Source: Bacteroidota bacterium (GTDB taxonomy: Bacteria; Bacteroidota; Bacteroidia; B-17B0; Aurantibacillaceae). From it: a DNA stretch of 64,000 nt. Position numbers and translations under genes: made by a program. Within the stretch, counting starts at the first letter, position 1. Every line of letters begins with the position of its first letter. A model generated the notes under the pieces. The model saw nothing but the letters and a program-made list of their open reading frames with translations. It was not told the origin of the DNA and made no database searches. The stretch lies in assembly GCA_021323535.1 (NCBI GenBank), contig JAJONO010000008.1:55119-119118 (forward strand), read 5' to 3'. Of this stretch, positions 53,098-61,872 are shown piece after piece.

Positions 53098-54219
53098 ATG
53101 AAAAAATTTATTCTGAGCATTACAGTTTGTTTTGTCTCTGTTATTTCATTTTCGCAACCGTGGCTCGCTCCATTAAAAATCTGTAGCGGATCTAACGGAA
53201 CTTCATTTAGCGGCGCCACTGTTTTTCAGGATTCATCCGGCGTAGCAACTGTTATCCGCGTTGGCACCTCCAACAGCGACACTTTGATCGCGGCATTTCA
53301 ATGGTTCCCTATGCCAATGGGAAATCCAGGCTGGGACAAAGTTGCCGTAAAGTATTCATATAACGGTGGCGCATCGTGGACAACACCAACTACCTGTACC
53401 TTTGTTGGATTACCCGCGGGTTTTCAAAGACCCTTTGATCCGACTTTATTGCAATTACCAAATGGCAAAATAAGAATGTACTTTTCCTGCGGACCAACCA
53501 TCGGTTCAACAGGGAGCATTAACACCTACGCCGCAAATTCCACTGATGGAAAGACATATACCTTTGAACCTGTTGCTTCGTTTGATGATGCTGCTAAAAA
53601 CGCCATAGATCCCGCTGTTGGATTACTTGGTTCAACGTACTATTACAATTCAAGTACAGGTGTAAATGGAGATCCATCGCACAGAGCTATTTCAACAGAT
53701 GCTATTTCGTTTACCACGCAAGCAACATTTCCTTACGATGGAATACATGTGTGGCTCGGGAATTATCTGGCTGATGGAAGCGCATTGAAATTTTACGGTT
53801 GTGGAAATTCAATTTGGATGAATTCTACTACAAATGGCTCAACCTGGAGCGGCTATGTAAATACCAATGTAGGAATGGGCGCCGATCCGGCAGTAGTAAA
53901 AACAAAATCAGGAACGTATATTATGATTTATACCGGGCCGCCAAACCCAACAGGGATGGAAACAAGGGAATCTATCAGCTCCGACATTTTAGTTTATCCG
54001 GTTACGTTTAATGATTTCATATTGGTGCGATCTAAAAGTGCAAAGCCTGTTGATGTTCAAATCATTGATCAACTCGGTAAAAAAGTGTTTGAGGAGAAAT
54101 CTGAGAATCAATCACAGATAAGACAGATACATCTTCAGCATTTAAGTGCCGGGATTTATTATATGAAACTTTCACGTAATGGAATTTCTGTAACACGGAA
54201 AATAGTTAAAGCAGAATAA
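53098..54219 (+). CDS. Secreted sialidase/propeller-like protein with T9SS sorting domain
   Basis: 373 residues: signal peptide (1-19, ending SFSQ), a propeller-like body (20-290) with Asp-box-like words (SYNGGASW, NSTDGKTY, STTNGSTW), and a C-terminal sorting domain (about 295-373) with DILVYPV, IIDQLGKKVF, LSAGIYYMKL and RKIVKAE. Asp boxes (SxDxGxxW) occur in sialidases, photosynthesis-factor and other propellers and do not prove enzyme activity. It looks like a diverged counterpart of the protein at 51291, suggesting an ancient duplication around the STAS-like gene. Confidence 0.75.
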   Translation: MKKFILSITVCFVSVISFSQPWLAPLKICSGSNGTSFSGATVFQDSSGVATVIRVGTSNSDTLIAAFQWFPMPMGNPGWDKVAVKYSYNGGASWTTPTTCTFVGLPAGFQRPFDPTLLQLPNGKIRMYFSCGPTIGSTGSINTYAANSTDGKTYTFEPVASFDDAAKNAIDPAVGLLGSTYYYNSSTGVNGDPSHRAISTDAISFTTQATFPYDGIHVWLGNYLADGSALKFYGCGNSIWMNSTTNGSTWSGYVNTNVGMGADPAVVKTKSGTYIMIYTGPPNPTGMETRESISSDILVYPVTFNDFILVRSKSAKPVDVQIIDQLGKKVFEEKSENQSQIRQIHLQHLSAGIYYMKLSRNGISVTRKIVKAE

Positions 54220-54397
54220 ATTACTTTCATTTTATCCGGACATATCTGCGCCGCATTCAGGTTCGCTATTAAAAGAAATAAGGGTTCGCTCGCTTAAGAA
54301 AAAAAAATTCGGAATACGGATAGACCTGTTTTGGCTGTTCATTTTTTTACAGGTTTTGAACAGACGTATAATGAATTGCAATGGTGCTTTCTTAAGG

Positions 54398-55090
54398 TTA
54401 GGAAAATCGTTTCAGAAATTGTTCTTTATAGGCGTCGCCTAATGGAAACTCTTTTTCCCCAATGAAGATCTTCATTTTGTTGACCGCGCTTACTTTTTCA
54501 TTTGAAATAATATACGACTTATGAATGCGGCTAAAGAGCTTTGTAGGAATCTGCGTTTCGAAGGTTTTCAGATTCTGCCTTGATAAAAGGGGTTTGGGTT
54601 GATTGAGCAAAAATATTTTCACGTAATCTTTTAGTCCCTCCACATAAACAATATCTTTCAGAAAGATCTTTACATTCTGATATTCAGATTTCACAAGAAT
54701 ATAACTTTCTTCTGTTTTTCCCTGTCTTAAATTAATTTGTTCAATTACTTTATCACAGGCTTTTTTGAATCTCACAAATTCAATTGGTTTCAGTAAATAA
54801 TCAATGGCGTTTACTTCAAATCCTTCCACCGCATATTTTTCATAGGCTGTTGTAAAAACAATGAACTGTTTTTCGCTGATGTGCTTGGCAAGATCGAGCC
54901 CTGTTCTCCCGGGCATTTGTATATCGAGAAAAATAAGATCTATTTTTTCTTTTTTAAGGATGTCTTGCGCAGAAGCCACATTCTTACATTTTGCCAGAAG
55001 TTTCAATTCAGGAATACGCGCAATGTGTTTGCTGATATATTCAAGTGCCAGGGGTTCATCATCTACTGCTATACAATTTATTTTATCCAT
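54398..55090 (-). CDS. LytTR-family response regulator
   Basis: 230 residues. Receiver: DDE (10-12), Asp56 in FLDIQMPG, TTAYEKYAV, Lys in YLLKPIEF. LytTR domain (130-230): IFLKDIVYVEGLKDYVKIFLLNQ, TKLFSRIHKSYIIS and FPLGDAYKEQFL. The start overlaps the 3' end of its kinase by 13 bases. Probably controls genes in this block; the recognition sequence cannot be fixed from one window. Confidence 0.92.
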   Translation of the reverse strand: MDKINCIAVDDEPLALEYISKHIARIPELKLLAKCKNVASAQDILKKEKIDLIFLDIQMPGRTGLDLAKHISEKQFIVFTTAYEKYAVEGFEVNAIDYLLKPIEFVRFKKACDKVIEQINLRQGKTEESYILVKSEYQNVKIFLKDIVYVEGLKDYVKIFLLNQPKPLLSRQNLKTFETQIPTKLFSRIHKSYIISNEKVSAVNKMKIFIGEKEFPLGDAYKEQFLKRFS

Positions 55091-56079
55091 GCGAGATTAA
55101 TTTCCAATTCAACTTTATACATTTTTTCCTGCGCTGTGATGGCCAGCTTATAAGCGCCGGGGTAAACAATATCGAGGCGTTTCTTCACATTTGCTAATCC
55201 TATTCCCGATACATCATCTTTTTTACCAGTGGCGATTTTATTTTCTGTGATGAGAATAAGTTTATCATTTTCAATTTTAATGTGAATCCTGATCACGCTT
55301 TGTTCGTCGCTGAGCCCATGCTTAAAAACATTCTCTATAAAATTGATAAGGATCAAAGGTTCTATGGAAAGTAATCGAAAGTTTCCTTCTACTTTATAAT
55401 CCAGCTGTGTGTCTTCGTTAAGACGTATTTTCTGAAGATCGATATAACTGTTAATGAGATCGAGTTCTTCTTCGAGAGCAATTTTCCTGTTTTTCTCATT
55501 GGCGAGCATGGCGCGCATGATCTTTGAGAGTTTTATAACCGCTTGTTCGGCCCTGTCGGCATCGATATGAATGAGTGCAGCGATGTTGTTAAGTGTGTTA
55601 AACAGAAAATGTGGATTTACCTGTGAGCGCAGATAATTTAATTCAGCTTTTGTTTTTTCCTCTACAAGAATTTTTTTATTGAGGGCGATCTCGATCTGGT
55701 CGATGAGCAATTTAAACATCGTACTTACGGCGAAGACCTGTATCACGGGAACAATTCTTCCGGCATTGATGATCTTAAGTCTTTTTAAATTCATGATATT
55801 ATAATCAACGAGAATGTTAGTAAAATAGACAATGATCATAGCCGAGAGAACAAAAATGAGATACGTCTTGAGATTCTTTTTGTGAAGAAATTTTGGGATG
55901 AAATAAAAGTAGTTAAGGTAAAAGAAAATAAAGTAAGCAAGGTGTTGCAACGCATAAGCGAGATGAAGATCTTTATTGTGGCGTGAGAGCGGATGATCTC
56001 CAATAAAAGGAACAATAATAAAAAGGAACCAGAGCAGAGCCTGGATGCAATAGGAAATAATATGATAGATCTTTGGCAA
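55078..56079 (-). CDS. Sensor histidine kinase, LytS type
   Basis: 333 residues: four membrane helices (about 8-26, 40-60, 72-92, 105-125), then His_kinase domain with QVNPHFLFNTLNNIA (His157), RAMLANEKNRKIALEEELDLINSYIDLQKIR, PLILINFIENVFKHG (N box) and GIGLANVKKRLDIVYP (G box). Overlaps its regulator gene. The sensor consists only of membrane helices, as in the kinase at 27545. Confidence 0.92.
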   Translation of the reverse strand: MPKIYHIISYCIQALLWFLFIIVPFIGDHPLSRHNKDLHLAYALQHLAYFIFFYLNYFYFIPKFLHKKNLKTYLIFVLSAMIIVYFTNILVDYNIMNLKRLKIINAGRIVPVIQVFAVSTMFKLLIDQIEIALNKKILVEEKTKAELNYLRSQVNPHFLFNTLNNIAALIHIDADRAEQAVIKLSKIMRAMLANEKNRKIALEEELDLINSYIDLQKIRLNEDTQLDYKVEGNFRLLSIEPLILINFIENVFKHGLSDEQSVIRIHIKIENDKLILITENKIATGKKDDVSGIGLANVKKRLDIVYPGAYKLAITAQEKMYKVELEINLAWIK

Positions 56080-56159
56080 GGTCCGGGCTTTGTGCTTTAA
56101 AAGTAACTAAAATACAAAACTGCGGAGAGAATGTATACTAAGGAAGAATTTTTGTAGAG

Positions 56160-56400
56160 GAAGGGCTGTGATTACAAGGCTTGACACGAATTTCACGAAT
56201 TGACACAGATCTAACCGCAGAAGTGGATGCGAATTTTACGAATTGGCACGAATTCAAGCACAGAAGGGTTTAACACGGATTTCACAGATTTACACAGATC
56301 TAATTACAGAAAGTGTGACGCGAATTACGCAATGAACGCTAATCCAGGCGCAGAAAAAAGCCACAGATTTCACAGATCTAACCGCAGGATTAGTATAAAT
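56160..56400. repeat. Tandem array of degraded CACGAATT / CACAGATT repeats
   Basis: This gene-poor stretch (56080-56582) contains five or six diverged copies: GACACGAATTTCACGAATTG, GCGAATTTTACGAATTGGCA, AACACGGATTTCACAGATTT, and CCACAGATTTCACAGATCTA, each separated by ACCGCAGAA-like words. It appears to be several insertions of the same palindromic element side by side. No open reading frame here has coding character. Confidence 0.7.
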
Positions 56401-56582
56401 TTTAAATTTCAGGGATGCAAAGCCCTGGATCAAAACCACCAACTCTTTGCTACCTTATGATTAATATCAGGGCAACAGTTCTAATCAGCAACTCTGGCAA
56501 ACGAAACATACCTGAATTTGTACTTCCGCGAAAAACGGAACACAAATGTGCGGCGGCTTAAAAGCAATCCCGATCTCATAAC

Positions 56583-56765
56583 CTATACGTTTTTAATGAT
56601 TCCCCCACCCTGCAACTGTTTTGTTAAATGGTTGATCAGGTTTTCGGAATTACTTCCGTTTTTTAATAATGGCTTATCCATGGCTTTTGCCTGGCTTAGT
56701 ACTCCTTTAAAATTGCTCCACTCTTTGTAAGTTGATGTGGCGCCGAATTGTAAGCTTGTTTGCAT
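56583..56765 (-). CDS. Possible small protein of unknown function
   Basis: 60 residues, hydrophilic: MQTSLQFGATSTYKEW, then LSQAKAMDKPLLKNG, ending QLQGGGIIKNV. A perfect -7 box lies 20 bases upstream and the composition looks protein-like rather than antisense noise, and no gene runs on the opposite strand here. No homology that I recognise. It could be a short unannotated gene or chance. Confidence 0.4.
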   Translation of the reverse strand: MQTSLQFGATSTYKEWSNFKGVLSQAKAMDKPLLKNGSNSENLINHLTKQLQGGGIIKNV

Positions 56766-56785
56766 AATCTCAATATTTATTAATT

Positions 56786-56793
56786 CAAAATTA
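56786..56793 (-). promoter_or_regulatory. -7 box (TAATTTTG) facing the small ORF
   Basis: On the minus strand TAATTTTG matches TAnnTTTG exactly and lies 20 bases before the ATG at 56765. A short hairpin AGCAAAATCTTGCT (56805-56818) lies just upstream. Confidence 0.4.
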
Positions 56794-56931
56794 CTACGAA
56801 AACAAGCAAAATCTTGCTACAATTAATAGCATTGTTTTAAATAGGTGGTCTTTCCCGGCTTTTTCCTATATTTAATTCCAGCAAGCTGTTTTGCAAATAA
56901 ACCTTTTGAGACTAAAGCAGTCAAACACCTG

Positions 56932-58254
56932 ATGAAAAATCTTATATACATTTTGCTTCTTCTGGCCGCCTTTAAAACTACACGGGCCCAGTTATTGCCT
57001 TCCATTGGTATAACAAGCCAGCCGGCCAGCTCGGCTACCATTTGTGATGCTCCATGGTATCTTGGCAGCTTTTATACTTCAGGCTACCAGGTTGGAAATT
57101 CAGTTCCGGATTTCAAGCTCTACGATCTTAATGGCGATTCCATTATACTGTCCGACGAACTTACAGCCGGAAAACCTGTTGTGCTCATCTCCGGAAACCT
57201 CACCTGTCCGGTTTTCAGGAATAAAGTGCCGGTCATAAACCAGATCATTTCCACTTATGGCTCTGCCATAAAAGTATTTGTTATTTACACGCTTGAGGCT
57301 CATCCTACCGATACTTCCGTTTATTTCGGAAACATCAACGTCACTTCCCAAAATCAGTCAGCCGGTATCCTCTTCCCACAGCCAACTACTTATGGCGCAC
57401 GTAAACAAATGGTGGATACTATGAGTTATTATCTCACACTTAACGCTCCTGTGTTTATCGATGGTCCTTGCAACGAATGGTGGAGCGCTTTCGGTCCTGC
57501 ACCTAACAATGCATACATCATTTCTCCGTCGGGAACTGTGCTAAAAAAACATGGCTGGTTCGACAAATCGCCCGACAAAATTTTTTGCGATATTGATAAC
57601 GTTCTTTCAATAACGAGTGGTTCCTGCATTACCACAACTGCACCCGGAACTTTTACAATTAATGTTCTTAACAGTTTTATCAATGGTAATCCAACCGAAT
57701 TACTTCTCGATAACGCCAATATTATCAATACTGAATCTGTTTCAGTAACCGTGAGCGTAAAGAAAATCCAGAAGAATCATCCGGCAGGATGGCAGACTGC
57801 TTTTTGCGCCGACGTGTGTTATTCCACAGCGGAAGACAGTATTGGTTTCACCATCGCGCCTTTCGATACAATGGCATTCAGTCTCGATTTTTATACAGAC
57901 GCCATTCCCGACAGTGGAAGCGTGAAAGTAGGATTTAAGAACCCTAATAAGCCCAACAATTCTTTTACATATCGATTCAGGGCAAGCACGCTTCCTTTCG
58001 ATGTTGGCATCTCTGAAACACAAAATGAAATGAAAAGTATTTCCCTGTTTCCAAATCCTTCCAATGAAAAAACAACAATTTCCACTGATGAAAAAAAATT
58101 TACCGTAAACATTCTCGATCTGAACGGAAAAATTATTTACGAGGCCATCAATGATCCTGTTATCGATCTTGTCAATATTCCCAATGGAATCTATTTAGTT
58201 TCCCTTCAAGCCGGTAATACAAAAAGCAAGTCAAAGCTCGTTGTACTGAAATAA
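56932..58254 (+). CDS. Deiodinase-like thioredoxin-fold protein with T9SS type A sorting domain
   Basis: 440 residues from the ATG at 56932, which starts a proper signal peptide ending TRAQ; the in-frame upstream ATG at 56845 adds a second hydrophobic stretch and is less likely. Residues 58-245 resemble the iodothyronine deiodinase fold: SVPDFKLYDLNGD, ISGNLTCPVF (Cys92 at the position of selenocysteine in the deiodinase GSCTxPPF motif), YTLEAHPTD (Glu122, His124), then a cysteine in DGPCNEWW and PSGTVLKKHGW. Residues 260-370 are a beta-sandwich. The C-terminus (about 370-440) is a sorting domain (LFPNPS, ILDLNGKIIY, IPNGIYLVSL, KLVVLK). Confidence 0.82.
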   Translation: MKNLIYILLLLAAFKTTRAQLLPSIGITSQPASSATICDAPWYLGSFYTSGYQVGNSVPDFKLYDLNGDSIILSDELTAGKPVVLISGNLTCPVFRNKVPVINQIISTYGSAIKVFVIYTLEAHPTDTSVYFGNINVTSQNQSAGILFPQPTTYGARKQMVDTMSYYLTLNAPVFIDGPCNEWWSAFGPAPNNAYIISPSGTVLKKHGWFDKSPDKIFCDIDNVLSITSGSCITTTAPGTFTINVLNSFINGNPTELLLDNANIINTESVSVTVSVKKIQKNHPAGWQTAFCADVCYSTAEDSIGFTIAPFDTMAFSLDFYTDAIPDSGSVKVGFKNPNKPNNSFTYRFRASTLPFDVGISETQNEMKSISLFPNPSNEKTTISTDEKKFTVNILDLNGKIIYEAINDPVIDLVNIPNGIYLVSLQAGNTKSKSKLVVLK

Positions 58255-58315
58255 TTCATTTTAGCGCCTGCATTTTTTTCTGTCTGAATCGGATTAAAAC
58301 ATCTAATTTTACGCC

Positions 58316-58924
58316 ATGGCCAATATTTTTGAGTTCAATGGTTATAAGCCGGTTATTCACCGAAGCGCTTTTATTCACCCTAATGCTACTGTTACAGGTA
58401 ATGTCATCATCGGAAAAGATGTGTATGTTGGTCCGGGCGCCGCAGTTCGTGGTGATTGGGGCGAGATCATCATCGAGGACGGTTGCAATGTTCAGGAAAA
58501 CTGTACCATTCATATGTTTCCGGGGACCACTGTCCTGCTGAAAGAATCCGCTCACATTGGTCACGGAGCCATTATTCACGGAGCCACCATCGGAAAAAAT
58601 TCTCTTATCGGCATGAACAGCGTTATTATGGACAATGTGATCATTGGCGATGAATGCATCGTTGGTGCGCTTTGTTTTGTCCCTGCTGAAATGATCATCG
58701 AAAACAGAAAAGTAGTTGTAGGAAATCCTGCTAAAGTGGTGAAAGATGTCAGCGACGAAATGATCCAGTGGAAAACCATGGGCACAGCACTCTACCAGCA
58801 ACTTCCTGCCGACTGCTACTCTACGCTTAAAGCCTGCGAGCCATTACGGCGCATTCCTGCATTTCGTCCGAAACAACAGGACATTTACAAAACCTGGGGC
58901 GAGAATAAAAAGAAGAAGAAATAG
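58316..58924 (+). CDS. Gamma-carbonic-anhydrase-like hexapeptide protein (PaaY family)
   Basis: 202 residues. Hexapeptide turns (VIIGKDV, IIIEDGC, ATIGKNS, VIIGDEC) make a left-handed beta-helix; zinc histidines lie in AAVRGDWG context and in ESAHIGHGAIIHG (three His around 80-90). PaaY-type proteins act as thioesterases or carbonic anhydrases; PaaY itself removes inhibitory CoA thioesters in phenylacetate degradation, but no paa genes are in the window. The Arg/Lys-rich C-terminal helix is typical of the family. Confidence 0.88.
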   Translation: MANIFEFNGYKPVIHRSAFIHPNATVTGNVIIGKDVYVGPGAAVRGDWGEIIIEDGCNVQENCTIHMFPGTTVLLKESAHIGHGAIIHGATIGKNSLIGMNSVIMDNVIIGDECIVGALCFVPAEMIIENRKVVVGNPAKVVKDVSDEMIQWKTMGTALYQQLPADCYSTLKACEPLRRIPAFRPKQQDIYKTWGENKKKKK

Positions 58925-58929
58925 TTCTG

Positions 58930-59060
58930 TTTTTTTAGCCGCAGATTATCACAGATTTTCGCAGATTCATCAGGGTAAAAAACACGAATTTCACGAATTC
59001 ACACAAATCAAAACACAACTATATTCGTGAGAATTCGTGAAATTCGTGTCAAAAGACTTC
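58930..59060. repeat. Intergenic palindromic repeat (CACGAATTTCACGAATTC)
   Basis: GCCGCAGATTATCACAGATT precedes ACACGAATTTCACGAATTC at left, which pairs with GAATTCGTGAAATTCGTGTC at right across a loop of about 25 bases. Same repeat family as 56160-56400. Confidence 0.75.
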
Positions 59061-59148
59061 TTCGTGATTTAGATCGCGCTTTTACAAATTTTAACCTTTC
59101 AAAATCCATTTATTTTACGTTAATTTAGAGTTGCTAAATTTCTATTTT

Positions 59149-60255
59149 ATGGCTAAAACAAAGGAAAAATCAATAAAATCTATACTAACCCCTAAATCAA
59201 AGGAATTTTTATACCGTTACCTTAACAACACTTCACCCACTGGCTTTGAAAGTGCCGGTCAGAAAATATGGCTGGATTATATTTCGCCATATATCGATGA
59301 GCATTTTGTGGATACCTACGGAACAGCGGTTGGCGTTATAAATCCGAAAGCGCAATTTAAAGTAGTGATCGAAGCTCATGCCGATGAGATCAGTTGGTTT
59401 GTTCATTATATCACTAAAGATGGTTTCATTTATCTGTGTCGTAATGGCGGAAGCGATCACCAGATCGCACCTTCCAAGCGCGTAAACATTCATACTTCGA
59501 AAGGAATTGTTAAAGCGGTATTCGGCTGGCCCGCTATTCACGTGCGCGAACCGGGCCGTGAAGAAACTCCAACGTTAAAAAATATTTTCCTCGACCTTGG
59601 TTGCAAAAATGATAAGGAAGTGGAAGAACTAGGTGTTCATGTTGGTTGTGTTGTAACTTACGAAGATGAACTCATGGAACTTAATAACCGTTATTATACC
59701 GGTCGCGCCCTTGATAACCGCGTTGGTGGATTCATGATCGCCGAAGTAGCAAGATTACTGAAAGAGAAAAAAGATAAATTACCATTCGGGCTTTACATTG
59801 TAAATTCTGTTCAGGAAGAAGTTGGATTACACGGCGCTGAAATGATTGCCCGCAGAATAAAACCGAACGTTGCTATTATCACGGACGTTTGTCACGATAC
59901 TCAAACACCAATGATGAACAAAATTACCAGTGGTGATATCAGCTGCGGAAAAGGTCCTGTGCTAAGTTACGCTCCAGCGGTACAGAATAATTTATTGAAA
60001 CTGATCATTGATTCAGCTACTAAAAATAAAATTCCATTTCAGCGTTTAGCCGCGGCCCGCGCAACAGGAACAGATACCGACGCGTTTGCTTACGCTACAG
60101 ATGGAATTGCATCGGCATTGATTTCTTTACCTCTTCGTTACATGCATACAACAGTAGAAAGTGTAAATAAACAGGATGTGGAAGAAGTGATCAAACTGAT
60201 CTACGCCTCTGTAAAAGCAATTAAGAATAATCACGATTTTCGTTACATAAAGTAG
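59149..60255 (+). CDS. M42 family metallopeptidase (glutamyl aminopeptidase/endoglucanase-like)
   Basis: 368 residues from the ATG at 59149 (an upstream TTG at 59131 would add six residues). Zinc-site words: EAHADEIS (His77, Asp79), GRALDNRVGG (bridging Asp), VQEEVGLHG (catalytic Glu and metal-binding Glu), ITDVCHDT (Asp) and RYMHTTVESV (His). A PDZ-like insert is shorter than in thermophilic TET peptidases. Family members form large tetrahedral dodecamers and trim peptide N-termini in the cytoplasm. Single gene between two repeats. Confidence 0.93.
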   Translation: MAKTKEKSIKSILTPKSKEFLYRYLNNTSPTGFESAGQKIWLDYISPYIDEHFVDTYGTAVGVINPKAQFKVVIEAHADEISWFVHYITKDGFIYLCRNGGSDHQIAPSKRVNIHTSKGIVKAVFGWPAIHVREPGREETPTLKNIFLDLGCKNDKEVEELGVHVGCVVTYEDELMELNNRYYTGRALDNRVGGFMIAEVARLLKEKKDKLPFGLYIVNSVQEEVGLHGAEMIARRIKPNVAIITDVCHDTQTPMMNKITSGDISCGKGPVLSYAPAVQNNLLKLIIDSATKNKIPFQRLAAARATGTDTDAFAYATDGIASALISLPLRYMHTTVESVNKQDVEEVIKLIYASVKAIKNNHDFRYIK

Positions 60256-60256
60256 A

Positions 60257-60331
60257 GACAAGAAACAAGAACCAGGAAACAAGACACTCGTCTCACTTCC
60301 TGGTAGTTCTTGATTCCTGGCTCTTGACTCT
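60257..60331. repeat. Low-complexity inverted repeat (AAGAAACAAGAACCAGGAA)
   Basis: CAAGAACCAGGAAACAAGAC is mirrored by GTCTCACTTCCTGGTAGTTCTTG, then a third copy TGATTCCTGGCTCTTGACTC follows. Related TTCTTGTTTC words form the signal-peptide codons at 45505-45548. Confidence 0.7.
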
Positions 60332-60338
60332 CAAAGGC

Positions 60339-61868
60339 ATGCCAATACTAGGTTCCATAATAAAACAGGCGATTACGATAAGAAGTAAAATTCCTACGAG
60401 AAGAAGCGCGTATAAGCAACAAATTCGTCAGCTTAGAAAATTATTGCTGAAGGCGCAGTTCACCGAGTTCGGAAAAAAATATCTCTTCAATGAGCTTGTG
60501 CTTCTCGATGATCCCATCAAAATGTTCCAGAATAAAGTTCCGATTCACGATTACCAGAGCATTTTCGACAACTGGTGGTACCTCGCGTTACAGGGACAAA
60601 AAGATGTGTGCTGGCCGGGAAAAATAAAATACTTTGCTTTAAGCTCAGGAACTTCTGAATCGTCGAGCAAACATATTCCTGTTACAAAGGATATGATCAA
60701 AACGATTCATAAAGGAACAATGAGGCAAATTATCTCCACCAAACATTTTAATTTCGACAAGGCTCAATATGAGACCGAAGTTCTTTTTGTTGGAGGAAGC
60801 ACGAACTTAAATTATAACGGCACTTTTTTTAGCGGCGACCTCAGTGGAATTACAACAGGAACACAACCTCGCTGGTTTCAGAATTTTACATTACCCGGAC
60901 CAGAGATCCGATCGCAGGCAAACTGGGAACAAAAGCTTGAAGATATTGTAAACAACGCTAAGAACTGGGATGTTGGGTTTATCTGCGGGGTACCTGCCTG
61001 GATCCAGATTTTGTTTGAGCGCATTATCAAACATTACAATGTAAAAACCATTCACGACGTTTGGCCAAACCTGGTCATTTTTGTACACGGAGGCGTAGCC
61101 ATTCACCCATACAAAAACAGCATCAACGCTCTTTGCGCGAAGCCACTGATCTATCTTGATACTTACATGGCTTCAGAGGGTTTCGTTGCTTACCAGGAAC
61201 GTCCGAATGAACGACAAGCTATGAAGCTCATGACAGACAACAAACTGTTCTTTGAGTTTGTTCCCTTTAACGAAGAGAATTTTGATAGCGACGGAAATGT
61301 AAAGCCAAATGCAAAAGCCCTTAACATCACAGAAGTAGAACTTGACAAAGAGTACGCGCTCCTGATCACAAATTGTGCCGGCGCCTGGAGATACCTTATA
61401 GGCGACACTATAAAATTCACAGATCTGAAACGTTGCGAAATTATTATTACAGGCAGAACAAAACATTTCCTCAGCTTGTGCGGAGAGCATCTCAGCGTTG
61501 ACAATATGAACCGCGCCATTAAACTAACAGCCGAAGAAATGAATCTTTCTATCAATGAATTCTGTGTTGTAGGCGCTCCTTACCAGGGATTATTTGCGCA
61601 CCATTGGTACATTGGAGTTGATAAACCTGTAGATGAAAAAGTACTTATCAATAAAGTGGATGAACATCTAAAAGCGCTTAACGACGATTACATCACAGAA
61701 AGAAAACACGCTTTAAAAGAAGTTCTTGTCACGGTCCTTCCAAACCAGGCATTCATCGATTTTCTTGCCAGCAAAAACAAACTGGGCGGCCAAAGTAAAT
61801 TTCCGCGTGTAATGAAAGGCAAACAACTTAATGACTGGCTCGCATTTTTAGAAAACTATAAAAAATAA
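60339..61868 (+). CDS. GH3-family (auxin-responsive promoter type) acyl-adenylating protein
   Basis: 509 residues from the ATG at 60339; an upstream TTG at 60324 is less likely. Words of the GH3/firefly-luciferase-like fold: ALSSGTSESSSKHIPVTKDM (phosphate-binding loop), TGTQPRWFQNFTLPGPEIR, DTYMASEGFVAYQ, VELDKEYALLITNCAGAWRYLIGDTIKF and TGRTKHFLSLCGEHLSVDN. Plant GH3 proteins join amino acids to acyl acids; bacterial homologues are common in Bacteroidota with unknown substrates. Starts a plus-strand operon with the LysE and DUF493 genes. Confidence 0.88.
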   Translation: MPILGSIIKQAITIRSKIPTRRSAYKQQIRQLRKLLLKAQFTEFGKKYLFNELVLLDDPIKMFQNKVPIHDYQSIFDNWWYLALQGQKDVCWPGKIKYFALSSGTSESSSKHIPVTKDMIKTIHKGTMRQIISTKHFNFDKAQYETEVLFVGGSTNLNYNGTFFSGDLSGITTGTQPRWFQNFTLPGPEIRSQANWEQKLEDIVNNAKNWDVGFICGVPAWIQILFERIIKHYNVKTIHDVWPNLVIFVHGGVAIHPYKNSINALCAKPLIYLDTYMASEGFVAYQERPNERQAMKLMTDNKLFFEFVPFNEENFDSDGNVKPNAKALNITEVELDKEYALLITNCAGAWRYLIGDTIKFTDLKRCEIIITGRTKHFLSLCGEHLSVDNMNRAIKLTAEEMNLSINEFCVVGAPYQGLFAHHWYIGVDKPVDEKVLINKVDEHLKALNDDYITERKHALKEVLVTVLPNQAFIDFLASKNKLGGQSKFPRVMKGKQLNDWLAFLENYKK

Positions 61869-61872
61869 TTTT

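Noticed and set aside
56160..56400. CRISPR array
   Set aside because: Repeats vary in length and sequence, spacers are not uniform, and no cas genes are nearby.
56845..56931. N-terminal extension of the deiodinase-like protein
   Set aside because: The upstream frame adds a second hydrophobic stretch before a complete signal peptide; the ATG at 56932 is the better start.
57190..57220. Selenocysteine in the deiodinase-like protein
   Set aside because: The codon at the catalytic position is a normal Cys codon; no in-frame TGA occurs.
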